Notes: a model not told the origin generated them from the sequence alone. A DNA stretch of 64,000 bases from JASHPR01 sp963795055 (GCA_963795055.1 CAWCGJ010000003.1:1-64000), one strand, 5' to 3'. Positions 1 through 8,893 are shown, counted from the stretch's first letter. Numbers and translations: made by a program.

Positions 1-508
1 GGCCGCGAGGCGCGTCGCGCTGGGTTCTCGTGCACCCATCCTCGCTCGAAATCGGCGTGCTCGAGGATCGCGTGCCGGAGCTCAGGACGTGCCGGATCGT
101 CTTCAGGGACAGACCCTCGGCAAGCATGGCGCTCGCGAGGGCTTCAACGTGAGCCGTGGTGACGTCTCGTGACCCCAGGGAGCCGAGGACGAAGGCGAGA
201 TATGTACGCGCTGCATGGACTCTGGGGCCCCCTCCTGATAGGAGCGTCGCGCCCGATGCGGAGTTCCTGCCGCAGCGATCGCCGACTTCATCACGGTCGG
301 GCTATCCGCGCCACGGATGGCCTGGGAGCCCGCTCCTCGGCGTCCTGCGGACGCGAAGCTCGCGCTCGGCTTGGGATGGGTCAGGCCGGCGTTCTCGCCG
401 GGGCGCGTATCCGCCCCATCTTGCGATTGAGCTGGCGCCCAACGAGCGTCCGCCAGCGGCCGTAATAGGCCCCCGACTTCTCGTAGAGGTGTCCCGTTCC
501 GTTGAGTG
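1..508 (-). pseudogene. Tyrosine recombinase (integrase) remnant, N-terminal part, cut by window start
   Basis: Reading the minus strand across several frames gives the N-terminal strand typical of actinobacterial phage/ICE integrases (GHLYEKSGAYYGRWRT, then LNRKMGRIRAP), a GLT-x-x-QAERELR-like linker, and a core-binding SAM-like domain (TTAHVEALASAMLAEGLSLKTIRHVLS, ending in a HENPARRASRP-like stretch). At least three frame changes are needed, so no intact protein is encoded. The C-terminal catalytic domain would lie left of the window, so its R-H-R-Y residues cannot be judged. An excisionase-like remnant lies directly upstream in the same orientation, the usual order for an integration module. 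Confidence 0.55.
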
Positions 509-639
509 CGCTTACGGCATCGTTCTCGGTTATACGCAGCCCGTCGGCTGGCACGCTCGCAAGATCGATCGGGACCCACTGCTCCGGCGCGTCCGACGAG
601 CGTAGCACGGTTACGCTGAGGCCGAACCCGTCGACGCCC

Positions 640-854
640 GAGCGCCATGTCCGATCGATCTTCGAGCTGATCCATCCAGCGCAAGGACGTCACGCCGATA
701 GCGGACGTAGTGCCCGAAGCCGAAGGTGCGGGATGCGCCACCGCCGGGTCTCCGCGTACACCCAGGCGGGCGTGACACGCAAGAGAGCCGCGACCTCTTC
801 GGCGGTGAGGAGGTCGCCATCCTGGGCGATCGGCTGTGCTTGTCGGTTCGGCAT
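640..854 (-). pseudogene. Excisionase-like helix-turn-helix protein remnant
   Basis: From an ATG at 854 the minus strand reads MPNRQ, then a helix-turn-helix core LLTAEEVAALLRVTPAWVYAETRR, and in a shifted frame HLRFGHYVRYRRDVL. This is the pattern of small MerR/excisionase-type DNA-binding proteins (about 70 aa) that pair with tyrosine integrases. One or two single-base frameshifts break it. It sits just before the integrase remnant on the same strand, which supports an Int/Xis module. The assignment rests on motif resemblance only. Confidence 0.5.
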
Positions 855-1056
855 CACAGGGTTAGTGACCGTGAGCCCGCGGAAACAGCCAACGAATTTG
901 CCGGACTCGGGCCTCCCAAACTCCGAATAAGCCGTCTGCCAACACCTCCGACTCCAGCCGACAGAATCGGACGTCGGACTGCACCGGACCGTGGGCCGAC
1001 CAGTCGGCGACCTGAGCGATCGTCCTCAGGCGGTCCGGTGCAGTCATGCGTGCCAT

Positions 1057-1307
1057 TCAGAGGGAGAGGCTGTCCATACGAAGAGCAGCACGGGTCGCGA
1101 ACACGAATCCGCCGCACCGATCGATCAAGCCCGCCGCGTGCAGACTCGCGATCGCGTCGCCTGTCGCGAGATGTTTGCCGAGCTCGCGCTCGACCTCAGC
1201 GACAGACGAGGCTGCTGCGAAGACGGAGGCAAGCAGCAATCCCAGGACTCCTTTCTGTGCCTGCTCATCTTCCTCGCAGCGGGTATCCGGCTAATCTCAT
1301 CCTGCAT
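1057..1307 (-). pseudogene. Small winged-helix-like hypothetical protein, frameshifted
   Basis: A short minus-strand frame contains VAEVERELGKHLATGDAIASLHAAGLI followed by CGGFVFATRAA. It looks like a compact winged-helix protein of about 80 residues. The initiating ATG at about 1307 is in a different frame from the conserved part, so one indel is required. I do not recognise a named family. It lies among other broken regulatory genes. Confidence 0.3.
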
Positions 1308-1454
1308 GGGAAGGTCCTTCCTTTCCTTGCCACGCCCCGGGCGGTTACCGCTGCGCCGGGCGCTTTTCTTTGATTGGACCTGCGGATGTTCTGCCGTGGA
1401 CGATGGCGCGCCCATCGGACAGACTCCGCGACCGTGCCGACCCACGCTCCCCCT

Positions 1455-1686
1455 CCCACACCACGTTCGGCGAAGACAGTCCGCGAACTTCGCGAAGACC
1501 ACGAGGCACCTCGCGGGAGGCATTCGCGCTGAGGTGTGGGATCGACCAGAGTCCCGCTACAGCAGCATGGAGCGCGGGGAGCGCAACCCCAGCCTCACCA
1601 CCATCTACAAGATCGCCGACGCACTCGAAGTCCGACCGTCTGGGATCCACGCTCGCGCCGAGCAGCTTCAGGCCGCTGGCAAGTAG
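1455..1686 (+). pseudogene. XRE-family helix-turn-helix regulator remnant
   Basis: The plus strand carries the core of a Cro/C1-type regulator: TSREAFALRCGID in one frame, then YSSMERGERNPSLTTIYKIADALEV in the next, ending RAEQLQAAGK and a TAG at 1684-1686. The recognition helix and the strongly conserved ERG-x-x-NPSL-x-T segment are intact, but at least two frame changes separate the halves. Such small XRE proteins are common in integrated elements, which fits the neighbouring integrase and excisionase remnants. Confidence 0.55.
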
Positions 1687-1844
1687 CACTGACGCTCCAT
1701 CAGCCGACTGATCGACGGCCCCAACAGTAGTCCTGGCGCCAGCATCCGTTGCGGCCGCAACGACCAGCCGCGGCTCCTGCACAGACTAGATGCACGCCCC
1801 CAGCGAACGCTGTGCGCGACTGTCGAGCGAGATGCATCAAGTGA

Positions 1845-2167
1845 AGCACGTACATGATCACGCCGACGCCCGCGAGGCAGATAATGACGCCCGCCAGAGT
1901 CGTAGTGGTCCGGCTGAAAGCCATGGAATGCGACGGCCCACAACAGCGAGCACGACAACGAACACGCCGCCGTCAGCCGCGAGAGCCCGTCCGAATTCGT
2001 TGCTTGAGAGCTGGACGGCGATCAGACCGTACAGAACAAGGCGAGGCGCCGCCGGCGACAACCGCGAGCAGTCCCTTGCCCTCACGCAGCCCAACCCAGA
2101 TCGGATGGGCGCCTGCGATCTCAGCCAGCGCGGCGGCGGCGGACGGCGCGATCGAGCGCCCGGTCAT
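1845..2167 (-). pseudogene. YnfA/UPF0060 small multidrug-resistance-like membrane protein, frameshifted
   Basis: Across three minus-strand frames the translation follows the UPF0060 (YnfA) family from end to end: AALAEIAGAHPIWVGLREGKG, YGLIAVQLSSNEFGRALAADG, GGVFVVVLAVV, FHGFQPDHYD and AGVIICLAGVGVIMY. The span matches the usual length of about 108 residues and four membrane helices. Frame changes near 2080 and 1930 mean no functional protein is made as sequenced. UPF0060 proteins are distant SMR-type transporters of unclear substrate. Confidence 0.6.
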
Positions 2168-2744
2168 CCTTGTGTGAGCACGCGAGTCACCCTAGACGTT
2201 CAGCAACAGGGTGTCGCAGTCGAACCGGGTGGATCTACCCCACTGTCGATGCGCTGCCCGAGCTCGCAACTGGTGACCTACCGGGCGGCCACACGTCAAA
2301 CGCTGGGGATTGCCCCCAACTCAGGGCACCCTTGATAGCCGGTTACACCGGCCACCAGATGGGAGTCCCGAACCATGTCGGGACGGCAGTGCTGGCCCAC
2401 AGCACGATAGCTCCCGGCAACCAGCGCGTGGCCAACGCGCCCAGCAAAGACGAGGAACACAAGCCCAGCCATCGTACGGGAACGTCGAGCGGCACGAGCC
2501 ATCGGAGCCTGCGACTCCACTACGCCGCCGTCTTCCGAGCGACATCCGCCGCTCCAGCAGCCACCCTCGGTCGAGGCACGCGCGCCCGCGCATCCGTATC
2601 AATAAACAGTGCAGCTTGCCCCCGCTGGGGCTGTCTCTGGGGGATTGGGTGACGTTTCGGATAGGTGTATGCCTTCGTCGTGTGGTCACGATAAGGTCTA
2701 CAACTTCGTGGGCTGAAGTTCGAAATGCCCGACACGCAACGACG
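2168..2744. other. No intact gene; possible membrane-protein fragment
   Basis: I see no intact gene between the YnfA and MerR remnants. On the minus strand at about 2325-2520 there is a hydrophobic stretch (VFLVFAG in one frame, LPGAIVLWASTAVPTWFGTPIWWP in another) ending in a stop. It may be the end of another decayed membrane protein, but I cannot assign a family. Confidence 0.3.
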
Positions 2745-3127
2745 ACCTGACAATCGGAGAAGTTGCCCGTCGAGCGGGATGCCGGCCTCAACGCTTCGAC
2801 TGGGAGAGCGCGGGGCTGTTGACGACGGCAGGGGGCGTGAGACGGTGAGCGCCGCTACGACCCGCATGCCCTCCGACAGATATCGCTGATCGTCTTGATC
2901 AAGCGCGCCGGATTCATGGCCAGGACACGCATCGTTCTCTCCGGCCTCTCCGACGGGACACCACCACCTGAGATCTGGCGCAAGCTCGCCAACGCAAGCT
3001 AGCCGAGATCAAGCAAACGCAGGCTTGCCGAGGCTTCAAGCGATGAAAAGAAGTCCTCGAAGAGGGCCTTCGCTGCGACTGCCTGACACTCGATGACTGC
3101 CTACGTCAAGGCGAGTCGTGGACCGCA
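2745..3127 (+). pseudogene. MerR-family regulator remnant
   Basis: The plus strand reads DLTIGEVARRAG (MerR winged-helix start), then WESAGLLTT, RRYDPHALRQISLIVLIKRAGF, LSGLSDGTPPPEIWRKLANA, KLAEIKQTQA and finally VLEEGLRCDCLTLDDC. This covers the DNA-binding domain, the long dimerisation helix and a C-terminal cysteine-bearing tail resembling MerR/SoxR-type sensors of roughly 125-130 aa. At least four frame shifts break it. What it once controlled is unknown; the nearest neighbour is the YnfA remnant. Confidence 0.55.
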
Positions 3128-3512
3128 GCGCACAGGCGTGTATCAATGTCGGCACAGAAGTGCAGACAACACGCATCCCCGCCGCCACCAGAAAGACGGA
3201 GAGCGCAACCGAAGCGTGTCCGCCATCCACGCGACTCGTGTGCGGTTCGTGTGCGATCCACCCGAAACCGAGGCGTTCAGCGGACTCCTGCCGTTGCCTC
3301 AATCGAGTCCCCTGATCCCCCTGCATCAGAGCGGATCTTCGAGGGTTTCGGAGGCCACCAGCAGCCTTGTGATGCCAACGACGATTGAACTGAGCGAAGC
3401 CCATTCTGAACCGGGAGTTGACCAGGCTTTGTTCCCCAATTGTTCCCCAGACAAGCGCCCCGCCACCCTTCTAGCAACCTGAAACCCCGCTGATTAGCAG
3501 CTATTTCTCGTA

Positions 3513-3584
3513 TCGGGGAGACAGGATTTGAACCTGCGACCGCCCGGCCCCCAGCCCGGTGCGCTCCAGACTGCGCCACTCCCG
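3513..3584 (-). tRNA. tRNA-Pro (anticodon GGG), imperfect
   Basis: The minus strand folds as a tRNA with a D stem GCGC/GCGC, an anticodon loop CTGGGGG (anticodon GGG, Pro) and a T arm GCAGG-TTCAAAT-CCTGT. No CCA is encoded. The acceptor stem has two mismatches (positions 5-68 A-C and 7-66 T-C), the anticodon stem has one G-G pair (29-41), and the D loop is one base short. It may be a damaged tRNA, a remnant att-site copy, or a sequence with read errors. Its 3' end faces the integrase/excisionase remnants to the left, the side on which tRNA-targeting elements insert. Confidence 0.7.
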
Positions 3585-3738
3585 TGGCAATATTCGAGCC
3601 TACCCCGTGGGGAGCTCTCAGAGCGGGCAACGGAGATAAAACCCGCCCTCGAAGCTTGGAAGGCTTCTCGTCCACCCACGACACCTCGCCCACAAGCGGG
3701 ACTCCATGTTCACCGGCGCCTTTCCTCAGAGCCATCCC

Positions 3739-4611
3739 CTACTCGGCCCTCCGCGCCCCTTTCCGTTCCTCCGTCGGCACCTCCCCCGTCTCGTCCGTCA
3801 GCCCCGGCGGCGGCCAGGAGCCGAACCAGTTGTCACGGGCGCCGTCGAGCGTGACCGTCGATCCGTTCAAGGCCCTCCCCAGCGGCGAGGCAAGCAGCGC
3901 GACCAGCCAGGCGTGCTCCTCCGGTGCCGAGTCGCTGGAGCGGGACCGTGCGCGCCATCCCGGCTCGCACGGTCTCCGGGTACTTCTCCATCGCCTCCGT
4001 GTCGAAGTGCCCCGCCGCGACCGCCGCTCACCGCGATGCCGCGGTCCGTCCAGCGGCCCGCCAGCTCCCGCGTGAGCGCCTCGACCGTGGCGCTCGCCGC
4101 GCCCGAATGGGCCATGCCCGGCATGCCGTGATGGGGGGACAGCGTCACGTTCACGATCGTGCCCCCCCGCTCCCCGGCCGCCTCCATCGCCCGCTCGAAC
4201 GCCGCCTCGGCCATGTTCAGCATGCCCTCAACGTTCAGTCGCCACACCGCCCGCCAGCCCTTCGCCGCTATGCCCTCGGCCGGCGTGAAGTACTGGCCGC
4301 CCGCGTTGTTCACGAGGACGTCCAGCTTGCCATGCCGCTCCAGCACCGTCTCGATCGAGCCGTCCGCGTCGTCGAGCTCGCGGATGTCGCCGGCGATCCA
4401 GTCCGCGCGACGCGCCGATCTCCGCCACCGCCTCTTCCAGCGTCTCCGCGCGCCGCCCGGCGATCGTGACCTTCGCGCCGCAGCGTGCCAGCTCCATCGC
4501 GGTGGCCTTCCCCAGACCGGTGCCGCCGCCGGTCACGAGCGCCACCTTGCCGTCCAGCAGCCCGGCCGCGAAGATCTCGGATCGCGCGCCGGGGCTGTCG
4601 ATACCGGGCAA
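3739..4611 (-). pseudogene. Short-chain dehydrogenase/reductase, frameshifted
   Basis: Frame-stitched translation gives a complete SDR of about 285 residues. It has the cofactor motif TGGGTGLG preceded by GKVALV, then KLDVLVNNAGG, LNVEGMLNMAE, the active-site region TIVNVTLSPHHGMPGMAHSGAA-SATVEAL and a C terminus NWFGSWPPPGLTDETGEVPTEE ending in TAG at 3739. The C-terminal signature resembles 2-enoyl-CoA-reductase-type SDRs of Solirubrobacterales (from memory). The usual YxxxK is not clear, as in that subgroup. At least three 1-base shifts (near 4400, 4340 and 4010) destroy the frame while the residue-level conservation is high, so the lesions look recent or artefactual. Confidence 0.65.
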
Positions 4612-4708
4612 GTGGCGCGATCACTGGCACGAGCAGGTGGCCGCCGTCCCCTGCGATCGCGCGATCCGTCTATAGATCTGACTAGGGTCTGGACGCATCG
4701 GACGCCCC

Positions 4709-6001
4709 TCCCTTCGCTCCAAACGAATCCTGCGCGGCTTGGCGGCGCGGCTCGTGCTGCTGCTCGCCGTCGTCGCTCGGCGGCTACCTGTACGAGCGCC
4801 ACCGCACGGGCAGCATCTACCACCCCCACGCGCGCTTCGTTCCGCAGCCGACCCCACGCTGCCCACGCGCGGCCCCGAACGCTTCGCCTGGCCGTTCTAC
4901 GGCTACACCAAGAACCACACCCGCTTCTTCCCCGCCCCCGCGCGGTGCACCCGCCGTTCAGGCGGCTGTGGGTGCACAACGGCGGCGCGCTGCTCGAGTT
5001 CCCGCCCGTGATCTCCGGCGACCACATCTTTCAGCTCGCCGACGACGGCATGCTCGAGCGCGATCAACAAGCACACCGGCCACACCTTCTGGAAGCGGCG
5101 CCTGGGCTCGCTGTCGGCCTCCACCCCCGCGGCCGTCGGCGGCACCGTCTACGCGACCGTGCTCGCGCGCGGGGACGGCGTCAAGAAGGGCGAGTCGTCG
5201 CGCTCGACGACGCCACCGGCGGGATGCGCTGGTCGCGCGCGCTGCCCAGCCCGAGCGAGTCCTCGCCGCTGGTGGACCACGGGAGGGTGTTCTTCGGCTC
5301 CCAGAACGGGACCGTCTACGCGCTCAACGCCACAACGGCGGCATCGATCTGGACCTACCACGCCGCGGGCGCGGTCAAGGCCAGCCCGACGCTCTCCGGC
5401 GGGGTGCTCTACTTCGGCGACTACTCCGGTCACGTCCAGGCGATCTCCGAGCGGACCGGTCAGCGGCTGTGGGTCAGCGGCTCCGAAGGCGCGCTGCTCG
5501 GCAGCGGCACGTTCTACTCGACCGCCGCCGTGATCTACGGCCGCGTGTTCCTCGGCAACACCGACGGGCGCGTCTACGCCTACGACGCGTCCACCGGCGG
5601 GCTCGACTGGGCCGTGCAGACCGGCGCCTACGTCTACGCCTCGCCCGCGGTCACCAACGCGCCCGGGCTCGGCCCGACCGATCTACCTCGGCTCCTACAA
5701 CGGCACCTTCTACGCGCTGAACGCCCGCTCGGGCCAGATCGCGTGGCGGTTCGACGCGCACGGGCGCATCTCCGGCTCGGCGACGATCATCGGGCGCACC
5801 GTCTACTTCGCCGACCTCGGCGAGCACCGCACCTACGGCCTGGGCATCTCCACCGGCCGGGTGCTGTTCGAGATGGACACCGGGCGCGTTCGACCCGGTG
5901 ATCAGCGACGGCAGAACATCTACCTACCGGCTACACGGCCTCTACGCGTTCGCGCCCAGGGGCAGAACCGGACAGGGCGCGGGTGAATTGACCGGGCTGT
6001 G
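4709..6001 (+). pseudogene. PQQ-type beta-propeller repeat protein, multiply frameshifted
   Basis: Stitched frames give an N-terminal membrane anchor (LVLLLAVVA, then YLYERHRTGSIYHPH), WPFYGYTKNHTRFFP, then a series of PQQ-like blades: GDHIFQLADDGML, GRVFFGSQNGTVYALNATT, GVLYFGDYSGHVQAISERTG, GRVFLGNTDGRVYAYDASTG, NGTFYALNARSGQIAWRFD and finally LYAFAPRG. The fold is an eight-bladed-propeller type seen in extracytoplasmic scaffold proteins such as BamB-like and alcohol-dehydrogenase-like proteins; a catalytic role cannot be inferred. About eight 1-base indels interrupt roughly 420 codons, yet nearly every blade is well conserved, which points to recent lesions or sequence error. Confidence 0.65.
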
Positions 6002-6069
6002 ATGTGCTCGATTCCGACCCGGTGCATCCGGTCACTCTGACCGTCCGCGGCCCTGATCCAACGCGGGCA

Positions 6070-6545
6070 TTCAATCACCCAAGCAAGCGGGAGAGCGAGA
6101 GGCGGGCCGTGACCCGCAGTTGTCCGGGTCGATCCGCAAACACGTACGTCCACCCCCCGGGCGCCTCCTTACGCGACCGCTGCCGGCGGTCGACCGTCCA
6201 GTAGCGGGTAAGCCGCACCCGCACGAGGAACCTCCCCGGCCGATGGCGCGCAGCGCAAAGGAGTCGTTCCCGAGCGATGTCGCCCATCGGGGCCTTCCAG
6301 CAACGGGGTCGGATCGCGCACCGCATACACGGTCCAATGCTTGCTTCTGAACACCGCCCGCGCGGGTTGGGCGACCACCGCGGCGGATCAGCCGCCCTCC
6401 TGGGCGCTCGACGGATCGAGCGGGGTGTCGGGGAGTGCCACGTAGCTCACCGCCTCTTCGTGCAGCCACTTCGAATACCCGGCCGTGACCTCCGCCGCGG
6501 ACCCGAGCCGCGGCGTCGAGAGCACTCTCCGTGCTTCATCAATTG
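6070..6545 (-). pseudogene. C-terminal fragment of a large membrane protein (glycosyltransferase-like), frameshifted
   Basis: Minus-strand frames stitch to SKWLHEEAVSYVALPDTPLDPSSAQE, FRSKHWTVYAVRDPTPLLEGP, LGNDSFALRAI, RYWTVDGGSG-type text, EAPGGWTYVFADRPGQLRVTA and LSLSRLLG with a stop near 6070. This resembles the soluble C-terminal tail of large polytopic glycosyltransferase-like proteins of Thermoleophilia (from memory). The membrane part is absent, since similarity stops at about 6545. That point may be a recombination or assembly junction with the intact genes that follow. Confidence 0.45.
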
Positions 6546-6665
6546 CCTTATGTGTTCATTGCTCCGGCCGAGACGGCTCAGAGCGTCCACAGAAACGGGC
6601 GCGGCAGGCTGCCTGTATGACCGGCGGCCAGACCTGCCGTCGGCGTTGCGAAGGAGGAAAGAAAC

Positions 6666-6860
6666 ATGGCCACCTGGCTTACCGTGAATATCATCCTGAG
6701 CGCGCTGTTCTTCGCCGCCTGGGTCGGCATCCCGCTGTGGATGGTGATCAAGCGCCCGGACACCGGCCGGGAGGTCGCGGCGACGGCGGCTCGTGTCGAA
6801 GCGATCCCGCTGCACGCCGTGAGCCGGGAAGAAGTCGTCCGCTGGCGGGAAGCCGCCTGA
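6666..6860 (+). CDS. Small single-span membrane protein
   Basis: The 64-residue protein starts at an ATG preceded by a strong ribosome-binding site (AAGGAGGAAAGAAAC). Residues 5-30 form one hydrophobic helix (VNIILSALFFAAWVGIPLWMVI) followed by a polar, mildly charged cytoplasmic tail ending VVRWREAA. It is the first intact gene to the right of the broken region. It has no recognisable partner and I do not know its function. Confidence 0.6.
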   Translation: MATWLTVNIILSALFFAAWVGIPLWMVIKRPDTGREVAATAARVEAIPLHAVSREEVVRWREAA

Positions 6861-7000
6861 GGCCGGGATGTCGCCCGGCCATGGCCCCGGCCCGCCTGAG
6901 GCCGGGATGCCGCTCGGCCACCGGCCCTGGCCCGACTCCCCACGTCAGCGCGGCGGTGACGGCGCGACCGCGCGCGGCGGAACTGCGCGATGATGGGGGC

Positions 7001-7912
7001 ATGGACCAGGGTCGGCCTGGCGCCGGGGGCCTCCCCGCCAACGAGTCGGTGTGGAGCGTCCCGGCGCCCGCGCTGCGGCCGTTCATCGCGCGGTACGTCG
7101 GGTACCGCCAGGCCGGCGTGGCGCCGGGCACGCACCGCGGGCTGCCGTCGCCCTACCTCACGGTGATCTTCACCCTGGATGACCCGCTGACCCTCGCCGG
7201 GCATCCCGATCCGCACCAGCCCCCCGGCAGCTACGACACGCTGGTGGGCGGCCTGCACACCGCGCCGGCGCTGATCACGCACCAGGGCCGGCAGTCGGGC
7301 ATCCAGCTCCTGGTGAGCCCGCTCGGCGCGCGGGCGCTGCTGGGCATGCCGGCCGGAGAACTGGTCAGCATCGACGTCGAGGGCCCGGCCGTGCTCGGCC
7401 CGCTCGCGGACCAGATCGGCGAGCGGCTGCGCGCGGCGGGGGACTGGCCCGCCCGGTTCGCCGTCCTCGACCGGATGCTGACCTCGCGGCTGGCCGCCGA
7501 CCCGGCGGGCCCTGCGGTCAGTTCTGAGGCGAGTGCTGAGGTCAGCCGCGCGTGGCGCCGCCTGCTCGCGGCCCAAGGCCGCGGCGCCGTGTCCGGGCTG
7601 GCCACCGAGATCGGATGGAGCGACCGTCACTTGCGGGGCCGGTTCCGCGACGAGACGGGCCTCACCCCGAAGGCCGCCGCGCGGGTCATCCGGTTCGACC
7701 AGGCGCGGCGCCTGCTGCAGCGCCGCGCGGCGGCGGCGATGGCGCTGCCGCCGCTGGCCGACCTGGCCGCCGACTGCGGCTACTACGACCAGGCTCACCT
7801 GGCCCGCGAGTTCCGTGACCTGGCGGGCTGCCCGCCGTCGGCCTGGCTGGCTGAGGAGTTCCGAATCGTCCAAGCCGGGCGCGGTGCCGCGCGGCCAGGA
7901 TTGGCGTCATGA
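7001..7912 (+). CDS. AraC-family transcriptional regulator
   Basis: This is a 303-aa regulator. Residues 1-170 form an N-terminal sensing domain (ESVWSVPAPALRPFIARYVGYRQ, TVIFTLDDP, QLLVSPLGARALLGMP). The C-terminal AraC-type double helix-turn-helix includes VSGLATEIGWSDRHLRGRFRDETG and LADLAADCGYYDQAHLAREFRDLAG. I chose the ATG at 7001; the reading frame is open further upstream but without family similarity. It overlaps the VOC gene by ATGA, so the two are co-translated. This pairing of an AraC regulator with a glyoxalase-fold gene is common in actinobacteria and suggests a small-molecule response, but the ligand is unknown. Confidence 0.85.
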   Translation: MDQGRPGAGGLPANESVWSVPAPALRPFIARYVGYRQAGVAPGTHRGLPSPYLTVIFTLDDPLTLAGHPDPHQPPGSYDTLVGGLHTAPALITHQGRQSGIQLLVSPLGARALLGMPAGELVSIDVEGPAVLGPLADQIGERLRAAGDWPARFAVLDRMLTSRLAADPAGPAVSSEASAEVSRAWRRLLAAQGRGAVSGLATEIGWSDRHLRGRFRDETGLTPKAAARVIRFDQARRLLQRRAAAAMALPPLADLAADCGYYDQAHLAREFRDLAGCPPSAWLAEEFRIVQAGRGAARPGLAS

Positions 7913-8319
7913 ACGACAAGACACCACCACCGCAGGTATGGCCGACGCTCCGGGCCCGCGATGCCCGCGGGCTGATCAGGTTCCTGGCCGACGCGTTCGG
8001 CTTCGAGGAGACCGTCGTGTACGGCGAGGGCGATCGGGTGCACCACGCCCAGCTGTCCTGGCCCGCCGGAGGCGGGATCATGCTCGGCTCGGCGCGCGAG
8101 GACGGCGAGGAAGACTCCTGGCCGCTGCGCCCGGGCACCTTCGGGGCGTACGTGGTCACCGACGACCCCGACGCGCTGTTCGCGCGGGCCACGGCGGCCG
8201 GGGCGAAGGTGCTCAGGGAACCGCACGACACCGACTACGGCTCGCGGGACTTCGTCGCGGAAGACCCCGAGGGCAACCACTGGTCGTTCGGCACCTACCG
8301 CGGCGAGCCGCGGGCCTAG
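7909..8319 (+). CDS. VOC-family (glyoxalase/bleomycin-resistance fold) protein
   Basis: This 136-aa protein has the beta-alpha-beta-beta-beta fold of the vicinal-oxygen-chelate family: TLRARDARGLIRFLADAFGFEE at the start, HAQLSWPAGGGIMLG in the middle, and VTDDPDALFARATAAGAKVL with DPEGNHWSFG at the end. The closing E-G-N-x-W is the typical second metal or substrate strand. Many such single-domain members are annotated as glyoxalase-like without a known reaction. Its start overlaps the AraC gene by 4 bp. Its stop codon (TAG at 8317-8319) lies exactly in the target duplication of the IS element that follows. Confidence 0.85.
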   Translation: MNDKTPPPQVWPTLRARDARGLIRFLADAFGFEETVVYGEGDRVHHAQLSWPAGGGIMLGSAREDGEEDSWPLRPGTFGAYVVTDDPDALFARATAAGAKVLREPHDTDYGSRDFVAEDPEGNHWSFGTYRGEPRA

Positions 8320-8320
8320 A
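8315..8320. repeat. Target-site duplication, left copy
   Basis: The hexamer CCTAGA directly abuts the left end of the IS element. The same hexamer is at 12456-12461 after the right end. It contains the TAG stop codon of the VOC gene. Confidence 0.7.
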
Positions 8321-8338
8321 CCCAATGCCGGGGAGTTA
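8321..8338 (+). repeat. Terminal inverted repeat, transposase 3' side
   Basis: This left end of the IS matches the right end (12438-12455, reverse complement) at 17 of 18 positions. The TAA stop of the transposase (8336-8338, minus strand) lies inside it. Confidence 0.8.
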
Positions 8339-8817
8339 AGGTCCGGAGGCGGTTGTCACGTCCTGCTGGCGGCGTGTCGTTGCCGGCTGGTGTTCGCGGT
8401 TGATCTCGGTTGTGATCTTGGTGATGCGGTTGCTGGTGCGGGGTTTGCCGGGCGGGTGCTTGTTCCAGCGTGATAGCGGGGATTTGACCCGGCGTGCGCA
8501 GACGCGGGGCCGGCGCGGCGGGTGCAGGCTGGCCAGGACCGCGCGGCCGATGTCACCGGCCGGGCCGCTGGCGGCGGTGAGGACTCCGCGGGCGCCGGTG
8601 ACCAGTGTCTGGGCGGTCTGCACGGCGATCTGGTAGCTGGCCCGGTCGGGGTCGGTGCCCGGGGCGGTGGCGACAGCGTCGGTGATCGCGATCCGCAGCG
8701 CCTGGTAGAGGGCCAGCAGGGCCCATATCTCCTGGCGGAGGCCTTCGGGGTCGTGTGAGCGCAGCACCCGCCCGGCCAGCAGGGTGTGGCGTAGCGCGAG
8801 GTAGGTGACCTCGTGTT
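8336..8817 (-). pseudogene. IS4-family transposase, 3' exon
   Basis: This is the C-terminal 159 codons of the transposase, starting after the intron with the second and third bases of a split Glu codon (G|AA). It continues HEVTYLALRHTLL, which holds the catalytic Glu and the basic residue of the IS4 Y-x2-R-x3-E-x6-K/R signature. It goes on through AGRVLRSHDPEGLRQEIWALLALYQALR, a standard IS4 C-terminal segment, and ends with a basic tail. On its own it has no start; it is made only if the intron is spliced out. Confidence 0.8.
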
Positions 8818-8820
8818 GTC

Positions 8821-8893
8821 GGGTAAGGCCGGCGGGTTGCCCCGCCGGCCTCCCCTCAGCACTGCCCGTGCGGCTTTCACCGCGAGTCAGCGC
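8821..8893 (-). ncRNA. Group II intron domains V and VI
   Basis: Domain V (about 8859-8893) forms GCGCTG...CAGTGC with an inner GCGGT-GAAA-GCCGC hairpin, that is, the GAAA tetraloop and the standard two-helix layout with a bulge. Domain VI (about 8821-8857) is a long GC helix closed by a GCAA tetraloop, with an unpaired A in CTTACCC close to the 3' splice site as the likely branch point. Confidence 0.75.

Noticed and set aside
4159..5901. Single 580-aa protein on the plus strand
   Set aside because: The first half is antisense to the SDR remnant, and only the second half contains beta-propeller blades; it is a chance fusion across frameshifts.
6857..6935. Riboswitch or attenuator before the AraC gene
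   Set aside because: The two GCCTGAGGCCGGGATG blocks are only a short direct repeat with GC hairpins; no known riboswitch core is visible.
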